From: Listeria ivanovii subsp. ivanovii | Lineage (GTDB): Bacteria > Bacillota > Bacilli > Lactobacillales > Listeriaceae | Assembly (NCBI RefSeq): GCF_900187025.1 | Contig: NZ_LT906478.1 | Coordinates: 62,001 to 126,000 of the forward strand | Reading direction: 5' to 3' | DNA length: 64,000 nucleotides | Made by a program: the position numbers and the translations under genes | Notes under the pieces: model-generated | What the model was told of the DNA's origin: nothing | The model's input: only the letters and a program-made list of their open reading frames with translations | Database searches by the model: none | Shown: one piece after another, positions 1 through 10,029 of the stretch | Layout of the letters: each line of letters starts with the position of its first letter | Numbering within the stretch: position 1 is the stretch's first letter

Positions 1-2
1 CA

Positions 3-446
3 GATTCAGATAGTTATCTCGAGAACAGTGGGAAAATGGAGATTAAAACAGATAGACTGCAAAAAACAGATGAAGAAAAGGCAAAAGAACAAGAAGATAT
101 GAAAGAAACGGAACTGGATAAAAAAGGTATTCCCCTTTTTACGGATGAAATGGATGAAAAGATTGAAAAGCAAAAAGCGTCCGAAAAAGCGGAGTATGAG
201 CGGATTAAAGACTCATTGTTTGAAGAAGAACCGACTGCAGGTGAAACGGTAAGAGCAACTAAAGAAAAGTTGTTCTCGGAAGATTATGAGACAGCTGTAT
301 CGGGTGAAACAGTGGTTACTGCAACAAATAGTGTGGAAGATGGGACGAAAAAAACAAAACAAAAAACAGTTGGCGGAGCAATTGCGGGAACGCTTGTGGC
401 ACTTGCAGGTGGGGTTTATGTAGCTGCGCGAAATGTTTTTGAATAG
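3..446 (+). CDS. essA: EssA, T7SS membrane component, 5'-truncated by window edge
   Basis: The reading frame is open at the left edge of the window (codons run from base 3), so only the C-terminal part is present. The visible part is a highly charged Lys/Glu-rich stretch followed by one hydrophobic segment near the C terminus (AIAGTLVALAGGVYVAA) that should be a membrane anchor. EssA proteins of Firmicutes T7SS are small membrane proteins with this pattern. The immediate downstream neighbours esaB, essB remnant and essC fix the identity by synteny more than by sequence. An internal ATG at 36 lacks a convincing ribosome-binding site, so I do not treat it as the start. The signal peptide and N terminus lie outside the window. 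Confidence 0.75.
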   Translation, partial: DSDSYLENSGKMEIKTDRLQKTDEEKAKEQEDMKETELDKKGIPLFTDEMDEKIEKQKASEKAEYERIKDSLFEEEPTAGETVRATKEKLFSEDYETAVSGETVVTATNSVEDGTKKTKQKTVGGAIAGTLVALAGGVYVAARNVFE

Positions 447-463
447 AAAGCGGGGAACATAAC

Positions 464-715
464 ATGGCTAAAGATACACATATGAATGTGACGGTAGATT
501 TTACAAATTGGGGCGCGGGTAAATATGATCTGCGTATCCCAGTGCATCAACCAATCAAGGCACTAATTATTAATTTGGCAGAGACGCTAAAAATTGAGTA
601 CCAAGATTTATCAAAATGCACTATCAAAACGACCAATAAAGCGATTTTACTAAGCGATGACGATAAACTAACTAACTTTCAAATTGCTGACGGCGATATT
701 TTAGAAATTTTATAG
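464..715 (+). CDS. esaB: EsaB/YukD, ubiquitin-like T7SS accessory protein
   Basis: 83 residues, the normal size for EsaB/YukD. These are small cytosolic ubiquitin-fold proteins needed for, or modulating, ESX/T7 secretion in Firmicutes. The sequence shows the expected alternation of short beta strands around one helix (VTVDFTNWG, YDLRIPV, KALIINLAETL, then a C-terminal strand GDILEIL). The ATG follows the stop of essA by 17 bp with a GGGGA-type ribosome-binding site, and the gene sits between essA and essB as in other Listeria and Staphylococcus loci. Nothing in it looks damaged. Identity rests on size, predicted fold and position. Confidence 0.8.
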   Translation: MAKDTHMNVTVDFTNWGAGKYDLRIPVHQPIKALIINLAETLKIEYQDLSKCTIKTTNKAILLSDDDKLTNFQIADGDILEIL

Positions 716-735
716 AAAAAAGGAGAATGAAATCG

Positions 736-1931
736 ATGAATAAAACAACTGAAATGGATGGAACGGCCTACGATTTTACTTATGAGGATTTAGTGTGAAG
801 TATTACATTCCCTAAATCGAAAACCCATGCAAAAGAACTTGCGCAACTAGAATTGTTAGAAAAACCTGCTGCCCATTTTGTGCCGGCAAAGATTGCAAGT
901 GACAGTGATTCGTACACTATCTCCTATGATATCGACAAATATACATATGGATTTGAACAAATTAGAAAAATGGAACGTGAAGATAAATTGCGTGCACTAA
1001 AAAATATCGTGGATTTAAGTGAGTTGTTAGATACTCGTTATACTTTTTTCTTACATCCGGATAACTTGATTTTTGATATAAATTTAGTTCCTCGCATTGT
1101 TCATCGTGGGATTAAAAATATTTTACCACCATATGAATTAACGGAAGCAACCTTTTTTAAACAATATCAATGTTTTGTGATTGCAATGTTTTCCAAAAAA
1201 TATTCGTTTGACAATTTGTATAATGGCTCGCTGACTAGTGCGAGAGGAACGCAATTCGAGAAAAGTATCTTGGATGCGAAAACGATTCAAGACATTGCGA
1301 CGATTTTAGAAGAAGCGTATGTGAAAGAAAATAAAGCAGTTCAAAGAAATATGACTCGGGTACCGAAAAAAAATACGGGACTTTTAGAGGATTAGCAGTT
1401 GGTTTTATCATTGTAGCGATTCTACTTGCGATTCCAGTTAGTTATTTTGCGTTTGTGAAAGTACCGCTCCAAAACGATTTGCTAACTGCTAATGAGAATT
1501 TCTTGAAAACAGACTACGACAAGGTGATTACTGGTTTGGAAGATGTTGATCCGGCAAAAATGCCACAATCCGTGCAGTACGAATTAGCCTATTCCTATGT
1601 TAATGGTGAAAAAATGAGCGATAAGAAAAAAGAAAACATCCTGCGTACGATTAGTTTGAAATCTGACCCACAAAACTTACTTTATTGGATTTATAACGGT
1701 CGTGGGGAGTTTAGTAAATCACTTGATATCGCGAAACTTTTAGATGATCCGTCACTAGCAATGTATAGTTTAACAAAACAAATTGAACAAGTACAAAGCG
1801 ATACCACTTTAAGCGGCGACAAAAAAGTAGCGAAATTAAAAACACTGGAAGATAGTTTGAAAGAGTATGACGACAAGTTGAATGAACAAGCAACAGAAAC
1901 AGATGAATCAACAAATACAGAAGCAAAATAA
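736..1931 (+). pseudogene. essB: EssB, T7SS membrane component, broken by a nonsense codon and a frameshift
   Basis: An AGGAGAATG-type ribosome-binding site precedes ATG 736. Translation gives MNKTTEMDG...YEDLV and then TGA at 796-798 (codon 21), after which the same frame continues (SITFPKSKTHAKEL...) to 1395. A second lesion lies in an A8 run at 1366-1373: the first frame ends ...KKNTGLLED, whereas the next frame gives KKYGTFRGLAVGFIIVAILL, the expected transmembrane helix, followed by the extracytoplasmic domain to 1931. One missing A restores the frame. EssB normally has a pseudokinase-like cytoplasmic domain, one membrane helix and an outer domain; all are recognisable here but split over three pieces. 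EssB is a core membrane component in Staphylococcus aureus, so secretion by this locus is probably impaired unless the lesions are bypassed. Confidence 0.85.
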
Positions 1932-1944
1932 GGGAGAATGAATC

Positions 1945-4900
1945 ATGAATAGAGAGGCTTTATTAATTGTTAGTAACGGGCAACAATGCCATAAACACCA
2001 GTTGTCTCCTGAAAAAGTCGTGACAATTGGCAATACCATCGAACATGAAATTACCTATCCTGAACTTGGTGAAGCGATTGAAGTTAAGTACGGTGAAGAT
2101 ACTTGGAATGCTGGGACTACGGCGCTTAAAGTAAATGAAGCTGTAAAAGTAGAGAAGTTAGCGTTTTATCTATGTCAAGATTTGCATACACAAGTTTATG
2201 ATGTTGTAACCAATCTTTCGGTAGCTTTTGGGGATGGAACGGAAAATGATGTTACGATCGATGAAACTAAATCAGATTTTCTACTTTTGCGTGACTCAAA
2301 GGCGGAGAAGTTTGAATTACAAGTGTTTTATGGCGAAATTTATCATAATTTTTCTTTAGTGACAAAGAGTTGTACGTTAGAACCTGGTGACCAGCTTTAT
2401 ACGGACGGTGTGACGATTACAATTGGAAAAGAAGATATCAGTATGCTAGCTGCAAAAAATCGTGTGACGAGCAAATTAGCGCCGTTATTTGCTGCGGACA
2501 ATGCATTCGGTGAAGACTATCCAGATTATCACCGCTCTCCGCGGATTATTTACCGTGCACCGGAAGAAAAAATCAACATGGCAAAACCGTCAAGCAAGCC
2601 TTCCAAACCAACAGATGGACTGATTAAAATTATTTTGCCACCACTTATTATGGTTGCAATTACCGTAATGATTTCGATTTTTCAACCGCGGGGACTTTAT
2701 ATTATCATGACAATCGCCATGTCAGCAGTAACGATTACAATGGCGATTATTAACTATATAAAATCACGCAAAAAATATAAAGAAGACTCAAAACAACGGT
2801 TGGAAAGTTATGACCTTTATTTAAAACGAAAAACGAAAGAATTGCATGAAACCAGCGAAAAACAACGACATGCATTAACTTACCATTATCCAAATGTCAC
2901 AGAACTGGAAAAAATGGCACTACGAGTGGATTCGCGCATTTATGAAAAAACCATGTTTCATCACGATTTCTTAACTCTCCGTGTTGGTTACGGCGATGAA
3001 TCCAGTAGTTTTTCTGTGGAATTTCAACAAGAAGAATTTAGCCAAGAAAAAGATGAACTTATTGAAGAAGCAGTGAAAATTAAAGGGCAATATTTATCGA
3101 TTAAAGAGGTTCCAGTAGCGACAGATTTGATGCATGGACCAGTCGGCTATATTGGGCCACGTCACTTAGTTCTTGAACAACTGCAAATGTTAGTGATGCA
3201 AACGTCCCTTTTCCATAGTTATTATGATTTACAATTTATTACGATTTTCCCGGAAGAAGAAAAAGCCGATTGGGATTGGATGCGTTGGTTGCCACATGCG
3301 AATATGCGCGATGTGAATGTTCGCGGCTTCGTTTATCATGAACGTTCGCGCGACCAAGTGCTCAATTCACTTTACCAAATTTTAAAAGAGCGGAAACAAA
3401 CGTTAACGGAGCAAACTAGCAAACAAGAACAACTCTATTTTAGTCCACATTATGTAGTATTAATTACGGATGAAAAATTAATTCTAGATCATACGGTCAT
3501 GGAATTTTTCAATGAAGATCCAAGTGAATTAGGTGTTTCGTTAGTTTTCGTGCAAGACGTCATGGAAAGCTTGCCAGAACACGTGAAGACAGTTGTCGAT
3601 ATTCGTGATGCTAAAAGCGGAAACATTATTTTGGAGCAAGGCGATTTAGTCAATCGTGCATTCGTACCAGACCATTTGCCTGCTGATTTTGACAAAGAAG
3701 TCATTAGTCGGGCTCTTGCACCACTTAACCACTTACAAAACTTAAAAAACTCGATCCCAGAGGCCGTTACTTTCCTGGAAATGTACGGGGTAGAGCGCGT
3801 GGAGGAATTAAATATTGCCGGACGTTGGGCAAAAAATGAAACCTATAAGAGCCTCGCTGTCCCACTAGGACTTCGTGGGAAAGACGATATCGTGCAGCTG
3901 AATTTACATGAAAAAGCACACGGACCGCATGGATTGGTTGCTGGGACGACTGGTTCTGGTAAATCAGAAATTATTCAGTCCTATATTATCTCCCTTGGCG
4001 TCAATTTTCATCCCTATGAAGTCGCTTTCCTACTAATTGACTACAAGGGCGGCGGAATGGCGAACTTGTTTAAAAATATGCCGCATTTACTTGGAACCAT
4101 TACCAACTTGGACGGCGCCCAGTCGATGCGTGCGCTTGCGTCCATCAAAGCCGAATTGCAGAAAAGGCAACGGTTATTTGGGGAGCACGACGTCAACCAT
4201 ATCAACCAATACCAAAAACTATACAAACAAGGCAAAGCAACCGAGCCAATGCCCCATCTATTCCTTATTTCCGATGAGTTTGCCGAATTAAAATCCGAAC
4301 AACCAGAATTTATGAAAGAACTCGTTTCGACCGTACGTATCGGACGTTCCCTTGGCATCCATTTAATCTTAGCGACCCAAAAACCAAGCGGCGTGGTAGA
4401 TGACCAAATCTGGTCCAACTCGAAATTCAAACTAGCGCTCAAAGTACAAAATGCGAGCGACTCGAATGAAATTTTGAAAACACCCGATGCAGCAGAAATC
4501 ACGTTGCCAGGACGTTCGTATTTACAAGTGGGGAATAACGAGATTTATGAGTTATTCCAAAGTGCATGGAGCGGTGCAGACTACGTGCCAGATAAGGAAA
4601 ACACAGATTATATTGATACAACCATTTATGCGATAAATGATTTAGGTCAGTACGATATTTTGACAGAAGATTTGAGTGGTTTGGATAAGAAAGATGATTT
4701 GACGAAACTACCGAGCGAACTGGATGCGGTAATTGATCATATTCATGCGTATACGGAGGAGGTTGGGATTGAGGCACTGCCGAGACCGTGGTTGCCGCCT
4801 TTGGAAGAAGAAATTTTCTTACCAGAACTACACCCAGTGAACAGAGAAGACTTATGGCATGGAGAAAAACAACCACTTCAAGCAACAATTGGTTTTCTTG

Positions 4901-6441
4901 ATATTCCACAAATGCAGGCACAAGAGCCATTAACGATTGATTTAGCTAAAGATGGACATTTAGCTGTATTCTCAAGTCCAGGTTACGGAAAGTCGACATT
5001 CTTACAAACCGTAACGATGGATTTAGCAAGACAACACAATCCAGAAAGACTGCATATTTATCTATTGGACTTAGGGACGAATGGGTTGTTACCACTAAAA
5101 GGCTTACCACATGTTGCGGATACCATTATGGTGGATGAGGAAATTAAAATCGGAAAGCTTATCCGTCGTTTAGCACAAGAATTAAAAGAACGAAAACAAA
5201 AGCTAAGTCAATATGGTGTAGCAAATATCTCGATGTATGAAAGAGCGAGTAAGGAAGAAGTTCCAACTATTTTACTTGTGATTGATGCATTTGATTCGGT
5301 TGGCGAGGCGCCTTACAAAGAAGTATTTGAGAAATTAATTGCACAAATAGCACGTGAAGGGGCAAGTGTAGGAATTCATTTAGTTATCAGTGCAGTAAGG
5401 CAAAATGCTATTCGAGTGCAAATGCTCGCGAGTATAAAACATCAAGTTCCATTATTTATGATTGAAGACGGAGAAGCTAGAAGTATTGTTGGAAAAACAG
5501 ATTTAACTAGTGAGGAATTGCCTGGTAGAGGATTAGTCAAATTAGAAGAACCAACCGTTTTCCAAACAGCTCTACCAGTTTGTGGAGAAGGAACACTTGA
5601 TATTATTGAAAAAATCCAAACAGAAAGTGAAGAAATGGCTAAAGCTTGGCAAGGTATGGTGCCAGAGCCAATTCCAATGGTTCCAGAAGTAATCCATATG
5701 TTGGATTATCTGAAAAACAAACAAGTTCAAAGTGCCATTTCAAAAGGTAAAACTCCGATTGCTGTAGATTTTGAATACGTTTTACCAGTTAATTTAGATG
5801 TACGAACAGATGGTAATACCTTAGTTCTGACGGATAATGCGGATATTTTAGAACGAACAATGGTCTCATTAGTCGAATTAATGGGGCAAAATATGGAAGT
5901 CGATATTGCCCTATATGACAATTCCTCTAACAGATTCCAACGATATAAAAATAATGTAAATATTTATGCAGGCGACGATGACGCAATGAATTTAGTTTCC
6001 GAACAATTGATTAGTGTTTTAGAAGCGAGAGAAGATGGATGGAAAGAAATCCAACGTGCAGCAGGTGGCGATGTAACCTTGAGAATGTACGTGGAAGAAT
6101 TGCGTCCAATGTACATTGTGCTAACAGATAGTATTTATAGTGCTGAACAAATGTCTGCGGAGGCTCGGAAAAATATAGTGAAACTAATAGAAAACGGACC
6201 AAGACTAGGAATTTATTTTGTTACCGGAAGTCAAACAGGAATTCTTTACAGAGCGAGAGATGAGATTTCTGGAGAATTACGAAAACAAAAAACAGGGATT
6301 TTACTAGGACGAGTTAGTGATCAAAGTGTCCTTAGCCTGATTAATACTATCTATAAAGAGCAGATGCTCGCACCATATGAAGCTTATTACATTAAACAAG
6401 GGCAGTGCGAGAAAATTAAGCTTATTGCGCCAAACCAATAA
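1945..6441 (+). CDS. essC: EssC, FtsK/SpoIIIE-type T7SS motor ATPase
   Basis: 1498 residues, full length for EssC. The N-terminal ~190 residues are beta-rich (FHA-like pair). Two membrane helices follow at about residues 226-272. The first ATPase domain has Walker A GTTGSGKSE (Lys673) and the Walker B region LLIDYKGGG; the second has SSPGYGKST (Lys1016) and LLDLGTNG. The third, C-terminal domain (after about residue 1250) lacks an obvious Walker A, as is usual for D3. EssC couples ATP hydrolysis to export and its C terminus selects substrates, so the cassette just downstream is expected to match this variant. It starts 13 bp after the essB remnant with GGGAGAATG upstream. No lesion is visible, in contrast with essB. 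Confidence 0.95.
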   Translation: MNREALLIVSNGQQCHKHQLSPEKVVTIGNTIEHEITYPELGEAIEVKYGEDTWNAGTTALKVNEAVKVEKLAFYLCQDLHTQVYDVVTNLSVAFGDGTENDVTIDETKSDFLLLRDSKAEKFELQVFYGEIYHNFSLVTKSCTLEPGDQLYTDGVTITIGKEDISMLAAKNRVTSKLAPLFAADNAFGEDYPDYHRSPRIIYRAPEEKINMAKPSSKPSKPTDGLIKIILPPLIMVAITVMISIFQPRGLYIIMTIAMSAVTITMAIINYIKSRKKYKEDSKQRLESYDLYLKRKTKELHETSEKQRHALTYHYPNVTELEKMALRVDSRIYEKTMFHHDFLTLRVGYGDESSSFSVEFQQEEFSQEKDELIEEAVKIKGQYLSIKEVPVATDLMHGPVGYIGPRHLVLEQLQMLVMQTSLFHSYYDLQFITIFPEEEKADWDWMRWLPHANMRDVNVRGFVYHERSRDQVLNSLYQILKERKQTLTEQTSKQEQLYFSPHYVVLITDEKLILDHTVMEFFNEDPSELGVSLVFVQDVMESLPEHVKTVVDIRDAKSGNIILEQGDLVNRAFVPDHLPADFDKEVISRALAPLNHLQNLKNSIPEAVTFLEMYGVERVEELNIAGRWAKNETYKSLAVPLGLRGKDDIVQLNLHEKAHGPHGLVAGTTGSGKSEIIQSYIISLGVNFHPYEVAFLLIDYKGGGMANLFKNMPHLLGTITNLDGAQSMRALASIKAELQKRQRLFGEHDVNHINQYQKLYKQGKATEPMPHLFLISDEFAELKSEQPEFMKELVSTVRIGRSLGIHLILATQKPSGVVDDQIWSNSKFKLALKVQNASDSNEILKTPDAAEITLPGRSYLQVGNNEIYELFQSAWSGADYVPDKENTDYIDTTIYAINDLGQYDILTEDLSGLDKKDDLTKLPSELDAVIDHIHAYTEEVGIEALPRPWLPPLEEEIFLPELHPVNREDLWHGEKQPLQATIGFLDIPQMQAQEPLTIDLAKDGHLAVFSSPGYGKSTFLQTVTMDLARQHNPERLHIYLLDLGTNGLLPLKGLPHVADTIMVDEEIKIGKLIRRLAQELKERKQKLSQYGVANISMYERASKEEVPTILLVIDAFDSVGEAPYKEVFEKLIAQIAREGASVGIHLVISAVRQNAIRVQMLASIKHQVPLFMIEDGEARSIVGKTDLTSEELPGRGLVKLEEPTVFQTALPVCGEGTLDIIEKIQTESEEMAKAWQGMVPEPIPMVPEVIHMLDYLKNKQVQSAISKGKTPIAVDFEYVLPVNLDVRTDGNTLVLTDNADILERTMVSLVELMGQNMEVDIALYDNSSNRFQRYKNNVNIYAGDDDAMNLVSEQLISVLEAREDGWKEIQRAAGGDVTLRMYVEELRPMYIVLTDSIYSAEQMSAEARKNIVKLIENGPRLGIYFVTGSQTGILYRARDEISGELRKQKTGILLGRVSDQSVLSLINTIYKEQMLAPYEAYYIKQGQCEKIKLIAPNQ

Positions 6442-6460
6442 TTGAAAGGAGGAATTAAAT

Positions 6461-6841
6461 ATGGGCCTATTCGATTTTGCCAAATCACCTACTGAAAAAA
6501 AACGAGATGACTATGATAAATTACATGACTATTTAAAAGATGCTCTCAAAGAACATGATGAAAAAATGGCAGAAGTAAAAAGTGATTTGAGTGCTTATAA
6601 AAAAGGAATGCCTGATATGCCAAGCAAAGGCATTCCTGCAAATCCATTTGTAGATAAAAACGAGAAAGTATTAGAGCAACTGGAAAAGTATATAGACAAA
6701 GAAAAAGATAAGCGCGCCAGTTTGAAAAGCGCCATTGATAAAGCTTATAGAAAATATCTAGAGTATAAAGCATTAGCAATAAAAGAAGAAAAAGCCGAGC
6801 AAGCGAAGAAAGAGCGGGAGGAGAAAAGGAAAAATGGGTAA
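6461..6841 (+). CDS. T7SS cassette protein, coiled-coil, unknown function
   Basis: 126 residues, charged and helical: a first helix around residues 12-50, a short Pro/Gly break (MPDMPSKGIPANPFV) and a second long Lys/Glu-rich helix to the end. No signal peptide or membrane segment. An AAGGAGG site precedes ATG 6461 and the gene lies 19 bp after essC. Its 3' end overlaps the next gene by 8 bp, suggesting translational coupling. The helical-hairpin layout resembles small partner proteins encoded next to WXG/LXG substrates, so a chaperone or targeting role for the downstream toxin is plausible, but I do not recognise the family. Confidence 0.6.
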   Translation: MGLFDFAKSPTEKKRDDYDKLHDYLKDALKEHDEKMAEVKSDLSAYKKGMPDMPSKGIPANPFVDKNEKVLEQLEKYIDKEKDKRASLKSAIDKAYRKYLEYKALAIKEEKAEQAKKEREEKRKNG

Positions 6842-7133
6842 TGTGAAAATTGATGCGGCCAAAGTCGCCGAAGCCAAAAAATCAGCCGTCATTGTGGAAA
6901 AAAGCCTGGAAGCAACACATAAAAAATGCAAATCAGTTATTTCTTATGTAGAAGGTGCCTCTTGGAGTGGTAAATCACGGGATGCTTTTCTTACTTTCAT
7001 GGAATTAATTGAACAGTACCATGCGGACGTAAAGAAAAACTTTAAAAAGCAAAAGAAAGCTTTGAACGCATTAGAAGATTATGTGGAAGATTTTGAGAAC
7101 ACTTCCTACTCCAAGGATGTGAAGAGGTTATGA
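6834..7133 (+). CDS. WXG100-like (Esx) protein
   Basis: 99 residues, the canonical WXG100 length. Two long helices are separated by a turn containing SWSGKSRDAF, in which W-S-G matches the WXG motif at about residues 43-45. Esx proteins are exported through EssC as helical-hairpin dimers, alone or with toxin N-terminal domains. The start ATG lies inside the 3' end of the preceding gene and its stop overlaps the next start (ATGA), so four cassette genes form one tightly coupled operon. It is highly basic compared with EsxA, which may mean that it is a toxin-specific partner and not the general secreted EsxA. Confidence 0.75.
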   Translation: MGNVKIDAAKVAEAKKSAVIVEKSLEATHKKCKSVISYVEGASWSGKSRDAFLTFMELIEQYHADVKKNFKKQKKALNALEDYVEDFENTSYSKDVKRL

Positions 7134-7831
7134 CAGTAAGCATGGTAGATACTTTTACACCCGTAGAACTATATTTGTTACTTGCGCCTTTTGAAGTAAA
7201 ACATATCTTTGGAATCCCAGACAAGATAACTTATCTGTTAAAAGGCGAAGATGTTTTTGCGGAAGGATTTGAAATGCTTAAGAATAAAGGTGTTTTAGAT
7301 GGTTCTGGAAATTTAACAGATGGTGGGGGCTTCTTGATTGACTCACTAGTTGAATATTATCAAAGCACAAAATATGTCCGACTCAATCAATTAATGTTTG
7401 CTTTTCCTAAAAAAACATCGAATGAAGTACTGGTAATGATAGAAATAAAACCACAAAAAGAATATCGGTTTGAGCGAATGAATAAAATCCATGCGCTAGC
7501 GATGATGAGAGAACTTTTCCCCATTATTAGCAGAGAACCTGGTCCAAAGGAAACGGAATTTTTAAAAGAAGAATTAACAAACGAAGAACGAAAACGGGCA
7601 ATGGTTTTTAATCCAGAGAAGAATTTTATTAGTATGGAATTTTTTCACTTAGAAGAAAAAACGCAAGAAGCAAGTAATCCGGCTTTCTATAAGCAGTATC
7701 TATCATTTGAGATGGAAAACAAACTAATTATGGTGGATGTCGTAAATGAAGCTTATTATCAAGGGAGTCAGTATGCTTTACTAAAATTATTATTTGATGA
7801 GCTTGCATTTCCGTATAAGGAGGACAAATAG
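7130..7831 (+). CDS. T7SS-associated hypothetical protein (DUF5081-like)
   Basis: 233 residues, mixed alpha/beta, no signal peptide or transmembrane segment, so probably cytosolic. It starts at an ATGA overlap with the preceding WXG gene and ends immediately before the next cassette gene. Proteins of this size and position occur in Listeria T7SS loci and are annotated as DUF5081; the N-terminal segment (FTPVELYLLLAPFEVKHIFG) followed by a beta-rich middle is compatible with an EspG-like chaperone organisation. That functional link is inference from context only. Confidence 0.55.
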   Translation: MTVSMVDTFTPVELYLLLAPFEVKHIFGIPDKITYLLKGEDVFAEGFEMLKNKGVLDGSGNLTDGGGFLIDSLVEYYQSTKYVRLNQLMFAFPKKTSNEVLVMIEIKPQKEYRFERMNKIHALAMMRELFPIISREPGPKETEFLKEELTNEERKRAMVFNPEKNFISMEFFHLEEKTQEASNPAFYKQYLSFEMENKLIMVDVVNEAYYQGSQYALLKLLFDELAFPYKEDK

Positions 7832-8164
7832 ATGGCACAACAAACAATGGGCGGCGCAGGAGCCGCTTCCACCATAGATATCAACCCAGATGAAATGACG
7901 CATATTGCCAAAGAGTTACTCGCAATTGCCAATGAATTTGAAGGCACCATCCAGCCAGCAGTAAAACAGTTAAAAGCAAACAAGTATTTAACCAAAGGAA
8001 AAGCAAAAAAAGCGATGGAAAAAGTACCAGAGGCAAATGAACGAGTGATGGAGTTACAAGACCAATACAATATGGCATCTTCTGTTGTATTCGATATACT
8101 CCAAACCATGGTAGATGCAGACAGAGATATTGCAGAAAAAATCATCGCAGCATTAGAAATATAA
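7832..8164 (+). CDS. Small helical T7SS cassette protein (WXG/DUF5344-like)
   Basis: 110 residues. After a Gly/Ala-rich leader the protein is a helical hairpin (residues ~20-60 and ~65-108) without a clear WXG turn. An AAGGAGG site lies just before ATG 7832. It sits directly upstream of the toxin gene with a 14 bp gap, the position occupied by Lap/Esx-like partners of LXG and related toxins, which bind the toxin N terminus and present it to EssC. I infer the same role here. DUF5344 is the closest family label I can suggest, with limited certainty. Confidence 0.6.
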   Translation: MAQQTMGGAGAASTIDINPDEMTHIAKELLAIANEFEGTIQPAVKQLKANKYLTKGKAKKAMEKVPEANERVMELQDQYNMASSVVFDILQTMVDADRDIAEKIIAALEI

Positions 8165-8178
8165 GGGAGGCCAGCTGA

Positions 8179-10029
8179 ATGAAAGACGTAAACTACCGAG
8201 AAGACGACTGGCGAGAAGCCAAAAGTGCCCTAGCTCCATTTAATGCAGCCAATTGGTTTGGGGGTCTATTTAATCATTTAGAAAAGGTGTCGAAAAATAT
8301 GGAGAATGCGGAAGAGGATATCCGTGACTTAGACACCGATCACGCGATTCATTTCCAACATACCGACCATCGAAGCAAGTACGGGGAAATCGAGGAAGAC
8401 TTAAAGGTGCTGTATCAATTCAGCTGCCACGCGGGAGAAAAGATGGAAACGCTGGTAGACCAACCTTTTTATGAAAAGTTAGATGCCTTTGTGGATGGGA
8501 TGCAAAATTTGAGTATCACGACGTACTCAACTACAAACCGCATTGGGGCTAAATCGACACAAACGTATATGTCTTCGTACAGTAATCAACCCCAAGTGAT
8601 TGAATCGGTAAAAGAAAGTGCGACCATCGAAGACTTGATGAATGGGGACAATTTCTACGCCAACCAAATGACCCTCCAATATGAAGCGTGGAAGCATGAA
8701 AATCCAGACCAGAAAGTCAGCGAAGCCGACTTTAAAATGGGGATGTTACATACTCGTGCGTTTGATTATAAATCCGTCCAAGACGAACAAGAAGAGAAAG
8801 AGTTCTGGGTCAATATCGTTGCCGCCGTGGTGATTGTGGGCGTAAGTATCGTCTGCCCACCAGCCGGATTAGCACTTGGAGTAGGATTTGGCGCACTAGA
8901 AGCCTCTTCAGCAGTTACTGGAAAAGATTGGATATCCGGCCGAGAACTAAGCGACCAGGAACGCGTGCTCCGAGGAGGATTTGCCTTACTCGATATTATA
9001 CCAGGAGTCAAAGCCTTTAGTTCCGGCACCAAAATCGCTAGTGCAGGTTCCAAAATATTGCGAGTCGGAGACGACCTACTCGATGGTGGGAAGCTCGCCA
9101 TCAAAAATGCAGGAAAATCATTCAAAGGAACGATTGATAATGGCATTCAAGCTGGAAAACAAGCTTTAGACCTGCGTATCGCTAACGTTAAAAAAGTCGC
9201 AGACGACGCGATGCAGGCGACCAAGAAAAAATTAACAAATGATCTAAACGATATAGGCGAGGCAGCCAAAACCATCCAGTCCAAAGCCAAAGAAACCTTC
9301 CAGATACCTCCGAGAGAACGCCTGGCATTCGCTGGTGTGGGCGATGATATTCCCGTCCAAACAGCTGCTGGAGGAACAAGCGCTGCTCAGAAGAAACTCC
9401 GGGATATGATGAGTAAGATGGATGATTTGAATATCAAAGGGAGTGACACGGATGATATAATAAGGGAAGTGGAAAAGAAATTCACCCCGAAGAAAATCAC
9501 CTTAGACAATGGAGAAATTGCTTTCCAAGCTAAAGACGGGACACTAGTTCGTTCACCAGATTTTCTAGATGAAGCAGGGGACATTAAATGGCCAAAAGCG
9601 AATGGATTTGTGATAGATGAGACTGGTAAAGCTATTACGGTGGATGCGAACTTGAAAGCAGGACAAATTATTGACAGATATGGGGACTCAAGTGGAAGAT
9701 TCACAAGTCCAGTAGAAGCAGGACAAATTTTAGATTATGACACAAGAGGTTTGCCGTATCCTGAGAGTGTTAGACCTTATTTCCAATATGAAGTACTTAA
9801 AGATATAAATATAAAAAATGTAACAGAAGCTTATACTAATTTATCTCAAAATCTTAGAGATAGATTAGACATTGTTATGGAACAATTTCAATTCACTTTA
9901 GCTGATTTAGCAAATCCTCAACAAGGCGAGATAGCAAAAGTTTTTGGAGCGGGCGGAGGAACTCAAATTCAGCTTGAAACGTCAGTGAGTTGGTATGAGG
10001 TATTACAATTAGTAAGGGAGGTCAAATAA
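8179..10029 (+). CDS. T7SS polymorphic toxin with C-terminal TNT-like (NAD+ glycohydrolase) domain
   Basis: 616 residues. The N-terminal ~200 residues are helical (export/partner domain). A hydrophobic stretch (EFWVNIVAAVVIVGVSIVCPPAGLALGVGFG, cited only by its ends: residues ~209-240) and a pretoxin-type segment with LLDIIPGVKAF follow. Residues ~490-616 carry TNT-domain hallmarks: DRYGDSSGRFTSP (Arg500, Tyr501), RGLPYPES, a YEVLKDI strand and GAGGGTQIQL near the end (Gln596, matching the essential Gln of the GGGTQ motif in tuberculosis necrotizing toxin). TNT enzymes hydrolyse NAD+ and kill target cells. Relative to the classic domain there is an insertion of about 35 residues before FGAGGGTQ. 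The last ~600 bp are clearly more AT-rich than the first 1200, consistent with a swapped-in toxin tip. Confidence 0.8.
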   Translation: MKDVNYREDDWREAKSALAPFNAANWFGGLFNHLEKVSKNMENAEEDIRDLDTDHAIHFQHTDHRSKYGEIEEDLKVLYQFSCHAGEKMETLVDQPFYEKLDAFVDGMQNLSITTYSTTNRIGAKSTQTYMSSYSNQPQVIESVKESATIEDLMNGDNFYANQMTLQYEAWKHENPDQKVSEADFKMGMLHTRAFDYKSVQDEQEEKEFWVNIVAAVVIVGVSIVCPPAGLALGVGFGALEASSAVTGKDWISGRELSDQERVLRGGFALLDIIPGVKAFSSGTKIASAGSKILRVGDDLLDGGKLAIKNAGKSFKGTIDNGIQAGKQALDLRIANVKKVADDAMQATKKKLTNDLNDIGEAAKTIQSKAKETFQIPPRERLAFAGVGDDIPVQTAAGGTSAAQKKLRDMMSKMDDLNIKGSDTDDIIREVEKKFTPKKITLDNGEIAFQAKDGTLVRSPDFLDEAGDIKWPKANGFVIDETGKAITVDANLKAGQIIDRYGDSSGRFTSPVEAGQILDYDTRGLPYPESVRPYFQYEVLKDINIKNVTEAYTNLSQNLRDRLDIVMEQFQFTLADLANPQQGEIAKVFGAGGGTQIQLETSVSWYEVLQLVREVK

